From contig JBCCJI010000007.1 in the NCBI GenBank assembly GCA_039027855.1, positions 1 to 64,000 of the forward strand: 64,000 nucleotides of DNA. Reading direction: 5' to 3'. Numbering within the stretch: position 1 is the first letter of the stretch; each line of letters starts with the position of its first letter. This stretch comes from Thermohalobaculum sp039027855 (GTDB lineage Bacteria; Pseudomonadota; Alphaproteobacteria; Rhodobacterales; Rhodobacteraceae). Under the pieces are notes generated by a model that searched no databases, was not told the origin of the DNA, and worked only from the letters and a program-made list of their open reading frames with translations. The position numbers and the translations under genes are program-made. Positions 46,239 through 54,924 of this stretch are shown piece by piece.

Positions 46239-46609
46239 GAGGCAATCCTACCCTTTGAGCCGAAGAGCGCGCTGCAGGTTTGAAACGTCTCGCGATCCCG
46301 GGCGACGAAGCTGCCAAGATGGTCCAGATCGAACAACGTCGCCTCGTACCGCATCGTTCCGCGCGAGGGCCGAGCGGGCGAGGCGAGACGTGCCAGGCGG
46401 TCGCGCAAAGGGGCCGCAGCCGACCGAACGAAAAGCCAGGGCACTGTGCCCTTCGCAGGGTGCGTAAAGCATGCTGCCAGGGACGGGAGGTGGTGATCCA
46501 TCGGCAGCGCGGTCTCGGCAATCACCGGGTTGCCACCGTGCGCCGCCGCCCGGTCGGGCGCGGTCACTGCGAGGAGCAGCGTCACGAAAAGAAAAAGCGC
46601 GTGGCGCAT
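46235..46609 (-). CDS. Small secreted protein coupled to the DAO oxidoreductase
   Basis: From ATG 46609 (GAAGG upstream) the protein is 124 residues with signal peptide RHALFLFVTLLLAVTAPDRA, cleavage near AAAHGG. The mature part contains DHHLPSLAACFTHPAKGTVP and two Cys. The stop overlaps the oxidoreductase start. Longer reading into 46807 overlaps aatA and is unlikely. No family recognised. Confidence 0.6.
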   Translation of the reverse strand: MRHALFLFVTLLLAVTAPDRAAAHGGNPVIAETALPMDHHLPSLAACFTHPAKGTVPWLFVRSAAAPLRDRLARLASPARPSRGTMRYEATLFDLDHLGSFVARDRETFQTCSALFGSKGRIAS

Positions 46610-46694
46610 GAGCGCCTTCTCTCTTCGCAGTGACATCGCGACCGACAGAACGCGTCTTCTCCGACGGCGCGCTGCGGCAGCAAGTCCTCGGGTC

Positions 46695-47897
46695 TCAGCC
46701 CAGGCTCGCGCAGAAGCGTTGGATGCGCGAGCAGGCTTCCTCCAGCGTCGCCTCCGACGTGGCATAGCTAGCGCGGAAATTCGGGCTGGTGCCGAAGGCC
46801 GCGCCATGGACCACCGCGACGCCCTCGGTCTCCAGCAGCTCGGTCACGAAGACCTCGTCGTTCTCGATCACGGTGCCGGTCGGCGTCTTGCGGCCGATCA
46901 ACTGGCGGATCGAGGGGTAGACGTAGAAGGCCCCCTCGGGCACCGGGCATTCGATCCCCGTCGCCTGGTTCAGCATCGACACGACCAGATCGCGGCGCTT
47001 CTGGAACGCTTCGCGCGACATCGTGATATAATCCTGCGGCCCGTTCAGCGCCTCGATCGCGGCCCATTGGCTGATGGAGCACGGATTTGAGGTCGACTGC
47101 GACTGCACCTTGCGCATCGCCGTGATCAGAGGCGCGGGTCCCGCGGCATAGCCGATGCGCCAGCCGGTCATGGAATAGGCCTTGGAGACCCCGTTGACCG
47201 TGAGCGTGCGCTCGTAGAGCCCTGGCTCCACCTCGGCCGGGGTGCAGAAATCGAAGCCCTCATAGGCGATGTGCTCATACATATCGTCGGTCATCACCCA
47301 GACATGGGGATGGCGCATCAACACATCGGTGATCGCCTTCAACTCGGCATGGGAGTAGCCCGCGCCCGAGGGGTTGGAGGGCGAGTTGAAGATCAGCCAC
47401 TTGGTCTTGGGCGTGATCGCGGCCTCCAGCGCCTCAGCCGTCATCTTGAAGGCCGTGTCGATCGAGGTCTCGATCACCACGGGCGTGCCGCCACCGAGCA
47501 GCACCATATCCGGGTAGCTCACCCAATAGGGCGCGGGGATCAGCACTTCATCGCCCGGGTTCAGCGTGGCGACCAGCGCGTTGTAGAGCACTTGCTTGCC
47601 GCCCGTGCCGACCGAAACCTGGGCCCGCGTGTAGTCCAACCCGTTCTCGCGCTTGAACTTCGCGACGATGGCGTCCTTTAGCTCGGGAAGGCCGTCGGGG
47701 GCGGTATATTTGGTCTTGCCCGCGTCCATCGCCGCCTTGGCCGCGGTCTTGATGTTGTCGGGCGTGTCGAAATCCGGCTCCCCTGCGCCGAGGCCGATGA
47801 CATCGCGCCCAGCGGCCTTCAGCTCAGCCGCCTTCGTCGTCACCGCGATCGTGGGCGAGGGCTTCACGCGGGCGAGGGCATCGGCAAGGAAGGCCAT
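46695..47897 (-). CDS. aatA: Aspartate aminotransferase (class I)
   Basis: The 400-residue PLP enzyme has IGLGAGEPDFDTPDNIKTAA, PYWVSYPDM, the N-S-P-S-N-P-S-G substrate loop, and the PLP lysine in VNGVSKAYSMTGWRIGY. These are typical of the alphaproteobacterial 1b subgroup that also uses prephenate. It exchanges amino groups between aspartate and 2-oxoglutarate. ATG 47897 has GGAG nine bases upstream. Followed after 85 bases by the small secreted protein gene. Confidence 0.94.
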   Translation of the reverse strand: MAFLADALARVKPSPTIAVTTKAAELKAAGRDVIGLGAGEPDFDTPDNIKTAAKAAMDAGKTKYTAPDGLPELKDAIVAKFKRENGLDYTRAQVSVGTGGKQVLYNALVATLNPGDEVLIPAPYWVSYPDMVLLGGGTPVVIETSIDTAFKMTAEALEAAITPKTKWLIFNSPSNPSGAGYSHAELKAITDVLMRHPHVWVMTDDMYEHIAYEGFDFCTPAEVEPGLYERTLTVNGVSKAYSMTGWRIGYAAGPAPLITAMRKVQSQSTSNPCSISQWAAIEALNGPQDYITMSREAFQKRRDLVVSMLNQATGIECPVPEGAFYVYPSIRQLIGRKTPTGTVIENDEVFVTELLETEGVAVVHGAAFGTSPNFRASYATSEATLEEACSRIQRFCASLG

Positions 47898-48300
47898 GGG
47901 ATCGATCTCCATTCATCATTCGCGGGCACCTAACGCCCGTTGAGCGCGCGCGGCAAGGGTGAAGCGAGGGATGGCAGCGCGCCGCTCTGTCGGGTGCGAC
48001 CTTGGTACCTGAAGCGATCTTGATCGAGGTCTTCGGGTTCGCCCGCATTCGTTGTAAGAGCCTGCAGATCAATCGCGCGTGGCCGCGCGAACTGCAGCAC
48101 GCGCCGGGAGCGGCGGGCGCGGGCCAGTGGGAAAGCGTCGCATCCGGGCGCCGGCGCCCAGTGCCGATATGGCACTGCAAGGGCTGCGGACGTGGACGGC
48201 GCGCCCGGCTCGCGGCGCCGGCGAGCAGCCCCGGAGCGGCCCGGCGTGGTCGCACGGCCCGGACTGACTGGGCGGCTAAGCGGTCGAGATGGAGACGATC
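47898..48300. other. Divergent intergenic region, aatA to XRE regulator
   Basis: About 400 bases between two divergent genes. I found no convincing small ORF, RNA or terminator. It should contain promoters for both sides, but no -35/-10 pair is clear enough to name. Confidence 0.4.
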
Positions 48301-48675
48301 ATGGACGATTTCAGCGACACCGCCGCCACCTTCGGCGACCGTTTGGCCCTGGCGCGGGAGGCGCAAGGGCTGAGCCAGTCGCAGCTGGCCCGCAGGCTTG
48401 GGTTGAAGATCGACAGCGTGCGCAACTGGGAAGCCGACAGGTCCGAGCCGCGCGCCAACCGGCTGCAGATGCTGGCGGCTTTTCTCAATGTCTCCATCGT
48501 CTGGTTGCTGACGGGCCGGGGCGAGGGCGCGCCGGCCGAACATCTCCACGTGGAAGGGGCGACCGAGATGGGCCAGGTCCTGGCCGATCTGCGCGCCCTG
48601 CGACTGAAACAAGCGCGCATTGCCGAAGAGATGGGCCGGCTGGAAAAGCGCCTCCTCGAGCTGAACCTCAACTGA
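48301..48675 (+). CDS. XRE-family (helix-turn-helix) regulator
   Basis: The 124-residue protein has a Cro/CI-type DNA-binding domain (FGDRLALAREAQGLSQSQLA, then RRLGLKIDSVRNWEADRSEP and ANRLQMLAAFLNVSIVWLLT). A C-terminal amphipathic helix (MGQVLADLRALRLKQARIAE onward) probably mediates dimerisation. I prefer ATG 48301, which has GGAG six bases upstream, over 48289. It lies just before the ROK kinase gene. Confidence 0.88.
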   Translation: MDDFSDTAATFGDRLALAREAQGLSQSQLARRLGLKIDSVRNWEADRSEPRANRLQMLAAFLNVSIVWLLTGRGEGAPAEHLHVEGATEMGQVLADLRALRLKQARIAEEMGRLEKRLLELNLN

Positions 48676-48733
48676 GAACGGCGCGCGCCTGCCATTGCAC
48701 TGCATCATGGATGTCGCGCAGTCTGTCCGCGTC

Positions 48734-49768
48734 ATGAAACGTAGTACTCAAGACGCCTCCCTTCACCCATCGTCGCGGTGCCGGGTCGGTGTCGATCTCG
48801 GCGGCACCAAGATCGAGGCCTGTGCGCTCGGCCCGGGCGATACCGTCCTCGCCCGCCGGCGGCTACCGACCCCGCGCCATGACTACGACGCGATCGTGCA
48901 GACCATCGCGACGCTGGTCGACGAGGTCGAGGCCGAGGCGGGTTTGCGCGCAGCCGCCATCGGCATCGGTATTCCTGGATCCTTTTCACCGGCCACGGGG
49001 CTCGTCCGGAATGCCAACACCACGATCCTGATCGGCAAACCGCTGGATCGCGATCTCCTTGTGGCGTTGGGCCGTCCGGTGCGGATCGAGAACGATGCCA
49101 ACTGTTTCGCCCTTGCCGAAGCGCGCGCAGGCGCCGCGCGGGGTTATGGTGTGGTCGTCGGCCTGATCCTTGGCACCGGTGCGGGCAGCGGTGTGGTCAT
49201 GCATGGCGAGGTACATGTCGGGCCGAACCGTATCGCTGGCGAATGGGGCCATACCGCGCTGCCGCGTCCGACGCTCGAAGAGACGCCGGGGCCGCTCTGT
49301 TATTGCGGTCGTCGCGGCTGCCTCGAACTCTGGGTGTCCGGCACGGGGTTGGAGCGTGACTACGCCAAAATGGTGGGCGCCGGGGCGGGCACTGGGGTAA
49401 GCACTGGAGCGGGCACTGGCCTGAAGGGCGCGGAGATCCTGCGCGCCGCCGAGCAGGGCGATGCGGTGGCCGGTGCGGCCATCGAGCGCCATCTGGATCG
49501 CCTGGGCCGCGGGCTCTCGGTCATCGTCAACACGCTCGATCCGGATGCCATCGTCATCGGCGGCGGGCTCTCGAACATGGCCCATCTCTACGAACGGCTG
49601 CCCGAGGCGACGCGCCCGCATGTGTTCTCCGACTGCTTTGAGACGCCGATCCTCAAGAACGCCCTCGGCGACAGTGCGGGCGTGATCGGGGCCGCCTGGC
49701 TGTGGCCGGAGGAACCGGTTGCGGATATAACCGGGGTGCCGGGCGGCGTAGAGGCGGCCGGTGGATGA
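48734..49768 (+). CDS. ROK-family sugar kinase (fructokinase/N-acetylglucosamine-kinase-like)
   Basis: From ATG 48734 this is 344 residues: ATP site VGVDLGGTKIEACALG, the segment RIENDANCFALAEARAGAAR holding the catalytic Asp, GLILGTGAGSGVV, and the zinc motif with His in GEWGHTALP and Cys in LCYCGRRGCLELWVSG. This fits fructokinase or N-acetylhexosamine kinase; substrate not resolved. An in-frame 36-base repeat adds a Gly/Thr-rich loop near residue 225. Its stop overlaps an upstream in-frame ATG of sdhE. Confidence 0.88.
   Translation: MKRSTQDASLHPSSRCRVGVDLGGTKIEACALGPGDTVLARRRLPTPRHDYDAIVQTIATLVDEVEAEAGLRAAAIGIGIPGSFSPATGLVRNANTTILIGKPLDRDLLVALGRPVRIENDANCFALAEARAGAARGYGVVVGLILGTGAGSGVVMHGEVHVGPNRIAGEWGHTALPRPTLEETPGPLCYCGRRGCLELWVSGTGLERDYAKMVGAGAGTGVSTGAGTGLKGAEILRAAEQGDAVAGAAIERHLDRLGRGLSVIVNTLDPDAIVIGGGLSNMAHLYERLPEATRPHVFSDCFETPILKNALGDSAGVIGAAWLWPEEPVADITGVPGGVEAAGG
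49385..49420 (+). repeat. 12-bp tandem repeat inside the ROK kinase gene
   Basis: Three 12-base units (GCGGGCACTGGG, GTAAGCACTGGA, GCGGGCACTGGC) encode AGTG/VSTG/AGTG-like Gly/Thr loop repeats in the ROK kinase. Copies differ at few bases and keep the reading frame, suggesting recent duplication in a surface loop. Confidence 0.75.
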
Positions 49769-49779
49769 CGGAGGCACGA

Positions 49780-50076
49780 GTGACCGACAGCATGCCCATG
49801 AAGCCCCCACGCAGTCAGCCGGAGAGCCGTGACACGCGGCTGAAGCGTCTGCGTATTCGAAGCTGGAGACGCGGAACGCGGGAGATGGACATGCTGCTCG
49901 GCCCCTTTGCCGACACCGCGTTGCAGGGCCTCGATGAAGGGCTGCTCGCCGCCTATGAGGACCTGCTGGAGGAAAACGACTGGGACCTCTACGCCTGGAT
50001 GGCGGGGCAGGCCGATCCGGGCCCGGCACATGGCCCGCTGGTGGCACGCATCCGCGACTGGCACGGCATCGCCTGA
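49780..50076 (+). CDS. sdhE: FAD assembly factor SdhE (CptB/YgfY family)
   Basis: A 98-residue protein with SdhE motifs: RLKRLRIRSWRRGTREMDML (the RGxxE flavinylation signature) and LLEENDWDLYAWMAGQ. It promotes covalent FAD attachment to succinate dehydrogenase. The GTG at 49780 has GGAGG five bases upstream; an ATG at 49765 overlapping the ROK stop (ATGA) is the alternative. Confidence 0.92.
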   Translation: MTDSMPMKPPRSQPESRDTRLKRLRIRSWRRGTREMDMLLGPFADTALQGLDEGLLAAYEDLLEENDWDLYAWMAGQADPGPAHGPLVARIRDWHGIA

Positions 50077-50260
50077 GCGGTCGCACGGCTGCCTCGGGGT
50101 TGCTCAAGAGCGGCTGCTCAGCCGTTGGCGAGGTGCCCGTGGGTTGCCCAGCAAGCGGGTCTGCCGACCATTCATCGCCGGAAGAAGCCCTCTTGCAGGG
50201 CCAAGGCGCGCATGCCACGCCGAGGCTAGATCGCGGTAGCGGCGGCGAGGGGAGGCGTGC

Positions 50261-51151
50261 ATGGCGCGGATCGGTTTTATCGGCCTTGGCAATATGGGTG
50301 GGCCGATGGCCCGCAACCTGCTGAAGGCCGGCCACGATGTCTTCGGCTTCGATCTCGATGCCGGCGCCGTTGCAGCGCTGAGCGATGCTGGCGGCAGCAT
50401 AGCCGCCAACGCGGCCGAAGCGGCGCGCGACGTGGATGCGGTCGTCACGGCCCTGCCGGCGGCCCGCCATGTCGACGCGGTGTATCGGGGCGAGGGCGGC
50501 ATCCTCGCCGCCGCTGCCCCGGGCACCGTCTTCATCGATACCTCGACCATCGACGTGGAGACCGCGCGCCGTGTGGGCCAGGCGGCGGTGGAGGCCGGCA
50601 TGGAGATGGTCGACAGTCCCATGTCGGGCGGCGTGGGCGGGGCCGAGGCCGGGACACTCACCTTCATGGTCGGCGGGCCCGATGCAGCCTTCGCCGCCGC
50701 CAAGCCGTATCTTGAGGCGATGGGCAGGAACATCTTCCGCGCCGGCGCCAGCGGCGCAGGCTCCGCCGCCAAGATCTGCAACAACATGATGCTCGCGATC
50801 CAGATGATTGGCGTCTCAGAGGGGCTGAACCTCGCGCGTCGTCTCGGCCTCGCGCCCGAGCGGCTCTACGACATCTCCTCGACCGCCACGGCGCGGTGCT
50901 GGTCGCTCAACGACTATTGCCCCGCACCGGGGCCCGTGCCCGCCGCGCCCTCCAACCGCGACTACGATCCCGGCTTTGCGGCGGCCCTGATGCTGAAGGA
51001 TCTGCGCATTGCCATGGAGGCCGCGAGTGCCGCCGGGGCGCATGTGCCGCTCGGCGCACAGGCGACGCAGATCTACACCCAGATGGACCAGCGCGGGATG
51101 TCTGATCGGGACTTCTCGGCCGTGATCCGATTACTTGATGGCGCCAACTGA
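50261..51151 (+). CDS. mmsB: 3-hydroxyisobutyrate dehydrogenase
   Basis: The 296-residue beta-hydroxyacid dehydrogenase begins ARIGFIGLGNMGGPMARNLL (NAD site), has the substrate motif VDSPMSGGVGGAEAGTLTFM, and the catalytic Lys in GSAAKICNNMML. It ends with the family helix bundle. It oxidises 3-hydroxyisobutyrate in valine catabolism. GGGGAGG is five bases before the ATG. No other valine genes are nearby. Confidence 0.92.
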   Translation: MARIGFIGLGNMGGPMARNLLKAGHDVFGFDLDAGAVAALSDAGGSIAANAAEAARDVDAVVTALPAARHVDAVYRGEGGILAAAAPGTVFIDTSTIDVETARRVGQAAVEAGMEMVDSPMSGGVGGAEAGTLTFMVGGPDAAFAAAKPYLEAMGRNIFRAGASGAGSAAKICNNMMLAIQMIGVSEGLNLARRLGLAPERLYDISSTATARCWSLNDYCPAPGPVPAAPSNRDYDPGFAAALMLKDLRIAMEAASAAGAHVPLGAQATQIYTQMDQRGMSDRDFSAVIRLLDGAN

Positions 51152-51490
51152 CCGGCCACATTCCCGAATCGGAAATGCGGTTTGACTTGTCATGTGACTG
51201 TGTCTCAGCGTGAGTGATCCACAACAGGTTGTGTTGGAGCGTATTTCTTGAGGCTGAGCTGTTTTGAGCACTTAATGCGTGGTGGTTGTGGAAAGCTGCG
51301 TCTTTACCGTTGGTTATGCATGTTTTGGACGAAACGGGCGCCTGATCGCGTCGGCGTAAGGCCCGAATTAATCGCGGCATCAATGAGGCCGAAGATTGAA
51401 CGGGCACCGACACTCCGATAAGAATTCGATAAGGCCACCACTGGAAAAAGAAGCGTGGCGCGAGGCATTGGGGCAGAGGGGCGAGGCCCG
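51152..51490. other. Relatively AT-rich intergenic region before rodZ-like gene
   Basis: About 340 bases with no credible ORF. It is less GC-rich than its surroundings and contains a small palindrome CACAACAGGTTGTG (51220-51233), possibly a protein-binding site. It presumably holds the promoter of the rodZ-ispG genes. Confidence 0.4.
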
Positions 51491-52771
51491 ATGGAGCTTC
51501 GGGGGTTCGACAGCTATACCGTCACTCTGGGTGATGAGCTGCGGGGCGAACGTGCCTGCCGCGGCTGGACACTCAAGGATGCTGCGCGCGAACTCTGCAT
51601 GAAGGCCTCGATGATCGAGGCTATCGAGAACGGCGATCTCTCCGCCTTCCCAAATCGCAGCGTCGTCCCTGGCTATGTGCGCTCATACGCGCGATATCTC
51701 GGCCTTGATGATAACGAGATCTATGCGCGTTTCTGCGAGGAAAGCGGGTTCGAGAGCTCGCTTGTCACCTACGGGATGATCGGCGGGGCGCAGCCGGCGG
51801 AACCCGCGCGCCGAGAGCTGGGCGGCGCCCGGGCGGGCGTGGGCGGTATGGGGCTAAGCGGGGCGGTCGGTGCGGATCTTACGGCCTCCCGTTTTGCGGT
51901 CCGCCCGGCGCCGCGGCGGATCGGCGCTGCCGTCTCGCTCGGTGGTCTGGTCTCGTCCGTGGCGCTGACACTGCTGATCGGTGGCGTCGGCTACGGCGCT
52001 TACACCGTGTTGCAGGATATCCAGCGCGTGGGCTTTGTACCGCTGCCCGACGCACCGGCCGTGGTCGCCGATGCACCAGAGATCGATGCCCCGGTCTTCG
52101 AGGTCGCTGAAGCGCCGGCGATCAGACGCCCAGATGCGCGCGATTATGCCGATGGCGGCGCACTCATGGGTCTCGGACTCGCCGATGCGGCGCGGTTTGC
52201 GGCGCGCCGCGACGGGCCGATCTCGGCAATCGATCCAGCTGCCGCCGGTATTCTGACCATCGAGCCGACCCCGTCGATCGCCGAGATGCGTCGCGATCTG
52301 CCGCTCGACCTGGCCAGCTTGCCCGACGCGGCACGCGAGGAGATCAGGGAGATCGCGCTCCTCCGATCCGGCATCGTCGACCCTTCGGCTGCGCCTTCGG
52401 ATACCGAGATCAGCGCTGCCGAGACGACGCCCCCCGTGCCATCGGCAGTGCGGGGTACCAGCATCGTCGCGGTGGAGCCCGCCTGGATCAGGATCAGGGC
52501 CGAGGACCGGAGCGTGCTGTTCGAGGGAACGCTCAGAACCGGGGACAGTTTTGCCTTGCCCAAGGATACTCAGCTGGCGCAGCTTCGTGCGGGCAATGCC
52601 GGTGGCGTCTATGTCGTGGTCGATGGTCGACGTTACGGGCCGCTCGGGCGGGCAGGTCAGGTCGTAAAGGGTGTGTCGCTCCAGGCTGACAGCATCATGG
52701 CAAGCTATGGGCTCGCGACCGAGAATGCCGGTGACACGACCGTTGCAACGACGGCGCGCTCTGATCCCTGA
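51491..52771 (+). CDS. RodZ-like membrane protein with N-terminal helix-turn-helix
   Basis: The 426-residue protein has a Cro-type HTH (LGDELRGERACRGWTLKDAA onward, then VVPGYVRSYARYLGL), a membrane helix (LGGLVSSVALTLLIGGVGYG), a low-complexity linker and a C-terminal DUF4115-type periplasmic domain (WIRIRAEDRSVLFEGTLRTG; FALPKDTQLAQLRAGNAGG). RodZ links MreB to the elongation machinery. In alphaproteobacteria this gene commonly precedes ispG, as here. The ATG at 51491 has GAGG upstream; GTG 51455 is an alternative. Confidence 0.85.
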   Translation: MELRGFDSYTVTLGDELRGERACRGWTLKDAARELCMKASMIEAIENGDLSAFPNRSVVPGYVRSYARYLGLDDNEIYARFCEESGFESSLVTYGMIGGAQPAEPARRELGGARAGVGGMGLSGAVGADLTASRFAVRPAPRRIGAAVSLGGLVSSVALTLLIGGVGYGAYTVLQDIQRVGFVPLPDAPAVVADAPEIDAPVFEVAEAPAIRRPDARDYADGGALMGLGLADAARFAARRDGPISAIDPAAAGILTIEPTPSIAEMRRDLPLDLASLPDAAREEIREIALLRSGIVDPSAAPSDTEISAAETTPPVPSAVRGTSIVAVEPAWIRIRAEDRSVLFEGTLRTGDSFALPKDTQLAQLRAGNAGGVYVVVDGRRYGPLGRAGQVVKGVSLQADSIMASYGLATENAGDTTVATTARSDP

Positions 52772-52920
52772 TTGTCTGCCACACCGCGGTAATGCTCTCG
52801 TTTCCGGCACTCGACGTGCCTAATTGGGGTGCATAGGGTGCGCGCAACACTGGGGCGATATGCCGGCGTGCCGTCGAGGGACGGCACCGGCGGGGCCAGA
52901 GAGGCTAGGAGGCTCGGGGC

Positions 52921-54057
52921 ATGGGCTTGAATCACGTCCGGCCGTGGCGAAACATCTATCGCCGCGAATGCCGGAAGATCATGGTGGGACCGGTGCCCGT
53001 GGGGGGCGATGCACCGATCACCGTGCAGACCATGACCAACACGCTGACAACCGACGCCAAGGCGACGATCGAGCAGATCAATGCCTGTACGGAGGCCGGT
53101 GCCGACATCGTTCGCGTCTCCGTGCCCGATGTCGAAAGCTCGACCGCGCTGAAGGAGATCGTGCGCAACGTCGACGTGCCGATCGTCGCCGACATCCACT
53201 TCCACTACAAACGCGCGCTTGAAGCGGCAGCGGCCGGTGCCGCCTGCCTGCGCATCAATCCCGGCAATATCGGGAATGAGAAGCGTGTGAAGGAGGTCGT
53301 GAAGGCCGCCAAGGACCATGGCTGTGCGATCCGCATTGGTGTGAACGCCGGCAGCCTTGAGCGTCATCTGCTGGAGAAATACGGCGAACCGTGCCCAGAC
53401 GCGATGGTCGAGAGCGGTCTCGATCATATCAAGATCTTGCAGGACAACGATTTTCACGAGTTCAAGATCAGCTGCAAGGCATCGGACGTGTTCCTCGCCG
53501 CAGCGGCCTATCAGCAGTTGTCCGAACAGACCGACTGCCCGATACACCTTGGCATTACCGAGGCGGGGGGGCTGGTCTCGGGCACGATAAAATCGGCCAT
53601 CGGTCTCGGCAATCTGCTCTGGATGGGGATCGGCGACACGATCCGCGTCAGCCTGTCGGCCGACCCGGTCGAAGAGGTCAAGGTCGGCTACGAGGTCCTG
53701 AAGTCGCTGGGGCTCCGCCACCGCGGTGTGAACATCATCTCCTGCCCCTCCTGCGCGCGGCAGGGCTTTGACGTGATCAAAACCGTCGCCGTGCTGGAGG
53801 AGCGCCTGCAGCACATCAAGACGCCCATGTCGCTGAGCATCATCGGCTGCGTGGTGAACGGACCGGGCGAGGCGCTGATGACCGATGTCGGCTTTACCGG
53901 TGGCGGTGCTGGCAACGGCATGGTCTACCTCGCGGGCAAGCAGAGCCATCGCATGTCCAACGAAGAGATGGTCGAGCACATCGTCGAGGAAGTCGAGAAA
54001 AAGGCCGCCGCGATCGAGGCCGAGCGTGTCGCGCAGGCGCAAACGGCGGCTGAGTGA
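52921..54057 (+). CDS. ispG: 4-hydroxy-3-methylbut-2-enyl diphosphate synthase
   Basis: The 378-residue enzyme has the TIM-barrel start PVGGDAPITVQTMTNTLTTD and the [4Fe-4S] cysteines in NIISCPSCARQGF and SIIGCVVNGPGEA. It catalyses the penultimate step of the MEP isoprenoid pathway, using reduced flavodoxin or ferredoxin. AGGAGG lies eight bases before the ATG. Follows the rodZ-like gene. Confidence 0.97.
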   Translation: MGLNHVRPWRNIYRRECRKIMVGPVPVGGDAPITVQTMTNTLTTDAKATIEQINACTEAGADIVRVSVPDVESSTALKEIVRNVDVPIVADIHFHYKRALEAAAAGAACLRINPGNIGNEKRVKEVVKAAKDHGCAIRIGVNAGSLERHLLEKYGEPCPDAMVESGLDHIKILQDNDFHEFKISCKASDVFLAAAAYQQLSEQTDCPIHLGITEAGGLVSGTIKSAIGLGNLLWMGIGDTIRVSLSADPVEEVKVGYEVLKSLGLRHRGVNIISCPSCARQGFDVIKTVAVLEERLQHIKTPMSLSIIGCVVNGPGEALMTDVGFTGGGAGNGMVYLAGKQSHRMSNEEMVEHIVEEVEKKAAAIEAERVAQAQTAAE

Positions 54058-54352
54058 GCCCAGAACAGTCCAAGCAAGCGGAATCGCGGCTGGTCGCCGC
54101 GATGCTTGATCCATTGGCGCCCATGACCGCCATCGGGCCTTCGGCGGCTGCCGGCCATGTGTCGATATCGGGGATTGGGTGGCGGCAAGCTGGGGTGAGC
54201 CGCGTGCCGGATGTGACCCGGGTCTCTACCCCATGCCGCACTTACCTGCCGGCACGATCACAGGCGCTTGCGGTTCTAAGGCTGTTGACGTCCGCCCCGA
54301 CTGTTCACTGCGTTCTCCGCCACGCTCGTATAAGGGCAGCTGGAGCAAGGCG

Positions 54353-54820
54353 ATGAAGCGCGGGCTGGCCATCGCCGCGGGTCTTGCGCTGGTCGCGGTC
54401 CTTGTCGCGGGGGGGGCCATGCGCGGTTTGTCCCATGATCCAGCGCTTTGGCATGTCGACCCGACGGTGGCCGAGCGGACGGGCAAGCCCAACGATGTGC
54501 TTGCTGCACCGCCTCAGTCGACCGCTGCGGCGCCGGATCTGGTCCTGTCTCCGAGCGACGGCGGCGCGGCGCTGGCCCGTCTTCACGCGGTGGCACTCTC
54601 GGCGCCGCGGGTCGACCTCGTCGCCGGTGATCCTGCGGAGGGGTTCGTGACCTATGTCCAGCGCTCGGCGGTGTTGGGCTTTCCCGATTATGTCTCGGTC
54701 AGGCGCGTGGAGACGGGTCTCGCCATCTGGTCGCGCTCGCGCTTTGGCTACAGTGATCTCGGCGTCAACCGCGCGCGGGTCGAAGGCTGGCTGGCCGAGG
54801 CTGGCCTGAGCTTTGACTAA
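54353..54820 (+). CDS. DUF1499-family protein
   Basis: From ATG 54353 (GGAG seven bases upstream) the protein is 155 residues with an N-terminal membrane anchor/signal (GLAIAAGLALVAVLVAGGAM). The rest includes GFVTYVQRSAVLGFPDYVSV and the ending IWSRSRFGYSDLGVNRARVE, which match the DUF1499 C-terminus. Function unknown. The 295 bases before it show no other gene. Confidence 0.82.
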   Translation: MKRGLAIAAGLALVAVLVAGGAMRGLSHDPALWHVDPTVAERTGKPNDVLAAPPQSTAAAPDLVLSPSDGGAALARLHAVALSAPRVDLVAGDPAEGFVTYVQRSAVLGFPDYVSVRRVETGLAIWSRSRFGYSDLGVNRARVEGWLAEAGLSFD

Positions 54821-54924
54821 CCGCGCCCCCTGCCTCGCCTGACCGAGCGCCGAGGGGGCCGTCGCATCGCGTGAGCCAGCCCGCGTCCTTGACCGCCAAG
54901 CCGGTGGCCCCTATGCGCGCGGCC

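Noticed and set aside
46609..46807. Longer N-terminus of the small secreted protein
   Set aside because: Upstream residues are Arg-rich, overlap the aatA 3' end, and would hide a clean signal peptide that follows an ATG with its own ribosome site.
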